A DNA stretch of 64,000 nucleotides from Enterobacteriaceae endosymbiont of Donacia proxima. Lineage in GTDB: Bacteria; Pseudomonadota; Gammaproteobacteria; Enterobacterales; Enterobacteriaceae. A program made the position numbers and the translations under genes. Every line of letters begins with the position of its first letter. Positions within the stretch are counted from its first letter, which is position 1. The notes beneath the pieces are model-generated. The model did no database searches. It was not told where the DNA came from and saw only the letters and a list, made by a program, of their open reading frames with translations. The stretch spans positions 126,313 through 190,312 of the forward strand of contig NZ_CP046198.1 in the NCBI RefSeq assembly GCF_012569285.1, written 5' to 3'. This document shows positions 61,343-64,000 of the stretch, one piece after another.

Positions 61343-62827
61343 TTATTTATTAATTTTAGTTAAAGATTTCATATTAATCATATAATTTCTTAAATTATAT
61401 CCTATTTTTTCAATAGGATGATTTCTGATTTCATAATTTATTTTATATAAATAACTATTTTTTATCGATGTATTTTTTATTTTAAAAATTCCTAAATCTT
61501 TTATTGTAAGATTATTTACAAATCCTTTTAATAAAGGAATAGCATTATTTGTAAATAAATAATTACCATATTCAGCCGTATTTGATATAACTTTATTCAT
61601 TTCATATAATTTTTTTCTAGCAATAGTATTCGCAATTAAAGGTAATTCATGTAATGATTCATAATATGCTGAAGCGGGTGATATACCAGATTCTGTCATT
61701 AATTCGAATGATAATTCAACACTACTTTTAATAGCAGCAATCATTAAAATTCCTTGATCAAAATAATCTTGTTCTTTTATATTAAAATTTTGTAAATTAT
61801 TTATTTTTTCAAATTTATTATTTTTATATATTTTTCTCCATTTTATCAAGTCATTATTATTATTTTTCCAATCTTGAATAAGATTTTGAGAAAATTTACC
61901 TGAAAGTATATTATCAATATGTAATTGAAATAGAGGTTTTAATTTTTTTTTTAAAATTGATGATAATTTATAAACATGTATTTTACTAGAATTATTTAAT
62001 CTATCCATCATTAAACTAATACCTCCTTGCTTTAAGGACTCCGTAATATATTCCCATCCGAATTGTATTAATTGTGCAGCGTATAATGGATTTTGTTTTA
62101 ATTCTAATAATTTATCAAATAATAAAATTGATATTGTTTGTAACATTCCGCATAATACAGTTTGTTCACCCATTAAATCTGATTTAACTTCAGCAATAAA
62201 AGATGATTCTAATACACCAGCTTTATGGCTACCAATTGCAGCAGCCCAAGCTTTAGCTAATTGAAAACCATAATTGTTATCATTAGCTTCTTGATGAACA
62301 GCGATTAAAGATGGAACTCCAAAACCTCTTTTAAATTCTTCTCTTACTTCTGTTCCCGGACATTTAGGAGCTACCATAATAACTGTAATATCTTTAGATA
62401 TATTTTCTCCTTCTTCTATAATATTAAAACCATGTGAATAACCTAATGTTGCTCCTTTTTTTATTAATGATTTTATATTTTTTAAAACATTATGATGATT
62501 ATTATCAGGAGTTAAATTAATAATTAAATCAGCATTAGGTATTAATTCTTCATAAGATCCAACAGTAAAGTTATTTTTATATGCTCTTTGCCAAGATAGA
62601 TTTTTTTTTTTTATAGATTTTTCTTTTAAAGTATATGAAATATTTAATCCTGAATCTCTCATATTTAATCCTTGGTTTAAACCTTGAGATCCACAACCTA
62701 TAATAACAATATTTTTATTTTTTAAAAAATTAATACTATTATTAAATTCTTTAAATTGCATTAACCTACATTTTTGTAAATTTTTTAATTTTTTACGAAA
62801 ATTTAAATTATTGAAATAATTTTTCAT
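61343..62827 (-). CDS. ilvC: Ketol-acid reductoisomerase
   Basis: Second common step of valine/isoleucine synthesis, NADPH-dependent. The 494-residue length marks the long class II enzyme of enterobacteria (E. coli 491). Conserved stretches are [21 protein letters not shown] near residue 57, [46 protein letters not shown] and [22 protein letters not shown]. It lies 105 bases downstream of ilvD in the same orientation, a pairing not found in E. coli, where ilvC is next to ilvY. Confidence 0.99.
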   Translation of the reverse strand: MKNYFNNLNFRKKLKNLQKCRLMQFKEFNNSINFLKNKNIVIIGCGSQGLNQGLNMRDSGLNISYTLKEKSIKKKNLSWQRAYKNNFTVGSYEELIPNADLIINLTPDNNHHNVLKNIKSLIKKGATLGYSHGFNIIEEGENISKDITVIMVAPKCPGTEVREEFKRGFGVPSLIAVHQEANDNNYGFQLAKAWAAAIGSHKAGVLESSFIAEVKSDLMGEQTVLCGMLQTISILLFDKLLELKQNPLYAAQLIQFGWEYITESLKQGGISLMMDRLNNSSKIHVYKLSSILKKKLKPLFQLHIDNILSGKFSQNLIQDWKNNNNDLIKWRKIYKNNKFEKINNLQNFNIKEQDYFDQGILMIAAIKSSVELSFELMTESGISPASAYYESLHELPLIANTIARKKLYEMNKVISNTAEYGNYLFTNNAIPLLKGFVNNLTIKDLGIFKIKNTSIKNSYLYKINYEIRNHPIEKIGYNLRNYMINMKSLTKINK

Positions 62828-62932
62828 TTTAATGACCCTTATTTTATGTAAATAATTGATATTTAATAAATACTCTTGATTTAAATAATAATTTATATTA
62901 AATCTAATATTTTTTATTTTAAAATATTTATT

Positions 62933-64000
62933 TTATATTATTAATTTATTTTTATCTCTTACTGCTCCTTTATCTGCACTAGTTACAAAACTAGCATAAA
63001 CTTTAAGTGCAAAAGAAATTTTTCTAGATCTTTTATGTAGAGGTTTATATGATAATAAACCTTTTTTTTCTTCTTGTTGAATTCTTCTATTTAAAATAGA
63101 ATCAGAAATATCTAAATTAATAGATCTTTTAGGTATATTAATTTGAATAATGTCATCATTATGTACTAAAGCTATTAATCCTTTATCAGCTGCTTCAGGA
63201 GAAATATGTCCTATAGATAATCCAGAAGTACCTCCCGAAAATCTTCCATCTGTAATTAAAGCACATTTTTTATCTAAATTCATAGATTTTAAATATGATG
63301 TAGGATATAACATTTCTTGCATACCTGGGCCTCCCTTAGGTCCCTCATATCTTATTACTATAATATTACCAGGAAAAATTTGTTTATTTAAAATGGCATA
63401 TACTGCTGCTTCTTGACTATCAAATACTCGTGCTTTTCCTTTAAAAACCATTAATTTTTTGTCTACACTAGCTGTTTTAACAACACATCCATTTTTAGCA
63501 AGATTACCATATAAAATAGCTAAACCGCCATCTTTGCTAAAAGCAAATTGATATGAACGAATGCAACCTTTTTTTCTATCTTTATCTAAAGTAGAATAAA
63601 TATTTTTTTGTGAAAAAGGATGTATTGTTTTTATGTTTCCAGGAGCTGATTGATAAAATTTTTTTATACTTACATTTTTTTTATTTAAAATATTATATTT
63701 ATATATAGTTTCTTCTATTGTATATCCTAAAATATTTATAGTATTTTTATGTATTAAATTTATTTTATTTAATTCATTTAAAATTCCTATTACTCCTCCT
63801 GCTCTATGAAAATCTTCCATATAAAATTTATTAGTACTAGGAGATATCATACACAACCACGGAGTTTTTTTAGATAAATAATTAATTGTATTTAAATTAA
63901 ATACTATATTAGTTTCTTGTGATAATGCTAACATATGTAAGATTGTATTTGTAGATCCACCCATAGCAATATCTAACATCATCGCATTTTCAAATGATTT
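62933..64000 (-). CDS. ilvD: Dihydroxy-acid dehydratase, C-terminal part (5' end outside window)
   Basis: Iron-sulfur dehydratase making the keto acids of valine and isoleucine. The frame is open to the window edge; the first codons seen read KSFENAMMLDIAMGGSTNT, matching E. coli IlvD from about residue 265. Further motifs are APGNIKTIHPFSQ, RSYQFAFSKDGGLAILYGNLA, IRYEGPKGGPGMQEMLYPTSY, LITDGRFSGGTSGLSIGH and the terminal SADKGAVRDKNKL. About 355 codons are present of the usual 616; the start lies past base 64000. Confidence 0.98.
   Translation of the reverse strand, partial: KSFENAMMLDIAMGGSTNTILHMLALSQETNIVFNLNTINYLSKKTPWLCMISPSTNKFYMEDFHRAGGVIGILNELNKINLIHKNTINILGYTIEETIYKYNILNKKNVSIKKFYQSAPGNIKTIHPFSQKNIYSTLDKDRKKGCIRSYQFAFSKDGGLAILYGNLAKNGCVVKTASVDKKLMVFKGKARVFDSQEAAVYAILNKQIFPGNIIVIRYEGPKGGPGMQEMLYPTSYLKSMNLDKKCALITDGRFSGGTSGLSIGHISPEAADKGLIALVHNDDIIQINIPKRSINLDISDSILNRRIQQEEKKGLLSYKPLHKRSRKISFALKVYASFVTSADKGAVRDKNKLII

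Overview
This window comes from the reduced, extremely A+T-rich chromosome (roughly four-fifths A+T by eye) of a gammaproteobacterial endosymbiont, almost certainly an obligate insect nutritional symbiont of the Enterobacterales (Buchnera / Blochmannia / Ishikawaella / Annandia-like). The proteins align with Escherichia coli homologues over most of their length. Gene order is a set of shortened E. coli blocks. Stops are mostly TAA, intergenic spaces are short, and there are no insertion sequences, phage genes, CRISPR arrays or rRNA genes. I cannot name the species.

Layout. 1-6.4 kb: 3' end of metK, then mutS-gyrA on the minus strand and ybhL (Bax-inhibitor-1 family). 6.5-19.8 kb: a dcw cluster reduced to peptidoglycan-precursor genes (rsmH, murE, murF, mraY, murD, murG, murC, ddlB), then dciA (minus) and secA. 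19.8-23 kb: dnaK-dnaJ with a sigma-32-type promoter. 23.3-30.2 kb: pepA, valS, argI, then an isolated potD. 30.3-33.2 kb: tRNA-Asn, prmB, aroC, and a convergent peroxiredoxin. 33.2-37.2 kb: a 722 bp non-coding stretch, ksgA-apaG-apaH, and djlA. 37.2-41.8 kb: lepA-lepB-rnc-era-acpS. 41.9-44 kb: prlC. 44-54 kb: a thinned copy of the E. coli 94-minute region (rlmB, miaA, mutL, tRNA-Gly, orn, psd, epmA, efp, epmB, groEL, groES). 54-56.7 kb: tRNA-Phe, an OmpA-type protein and ygfZ. 56.8-64 kb: carA-carB, ilvC and the 3' part of ilvD.

How the genes fit together. argI, carAB, aroC, ilvC and ilvD point to provisioning of arginine, aromatic and branched-chain amino acids. Chaperone capacity (DnaK, DnaJ, DjlA, GroESL) is kept with recognisable heat-shock promoters. 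EF-P is kept together with both of its lysine-modification enzymes. MutS and MutL are both present.

The most striking feature is what has been cut out. The dcw cluster makes meso-DAP peptidoglycan precursors, but every division gene normally interleaved there (ftsL, ftsI, ftsW, ftsQ, ftsA, ftsZ) is gone with junctions of only a few tens of bases. amiB is missing from its usual place before mutL. lpxC, lptD/surA and lptFG are missing from their syntenic sites, which suggests a cell without LPS. pdxA and pdxJ are also missing. The OmpA-type protein has a degenerate peptidoglycan-binding domain, and MurG and MiaA carry substitutions in normally invariant loops. This suggests a bacterium that still makes wall precursors but has lost much of the septation and envelope machinery.
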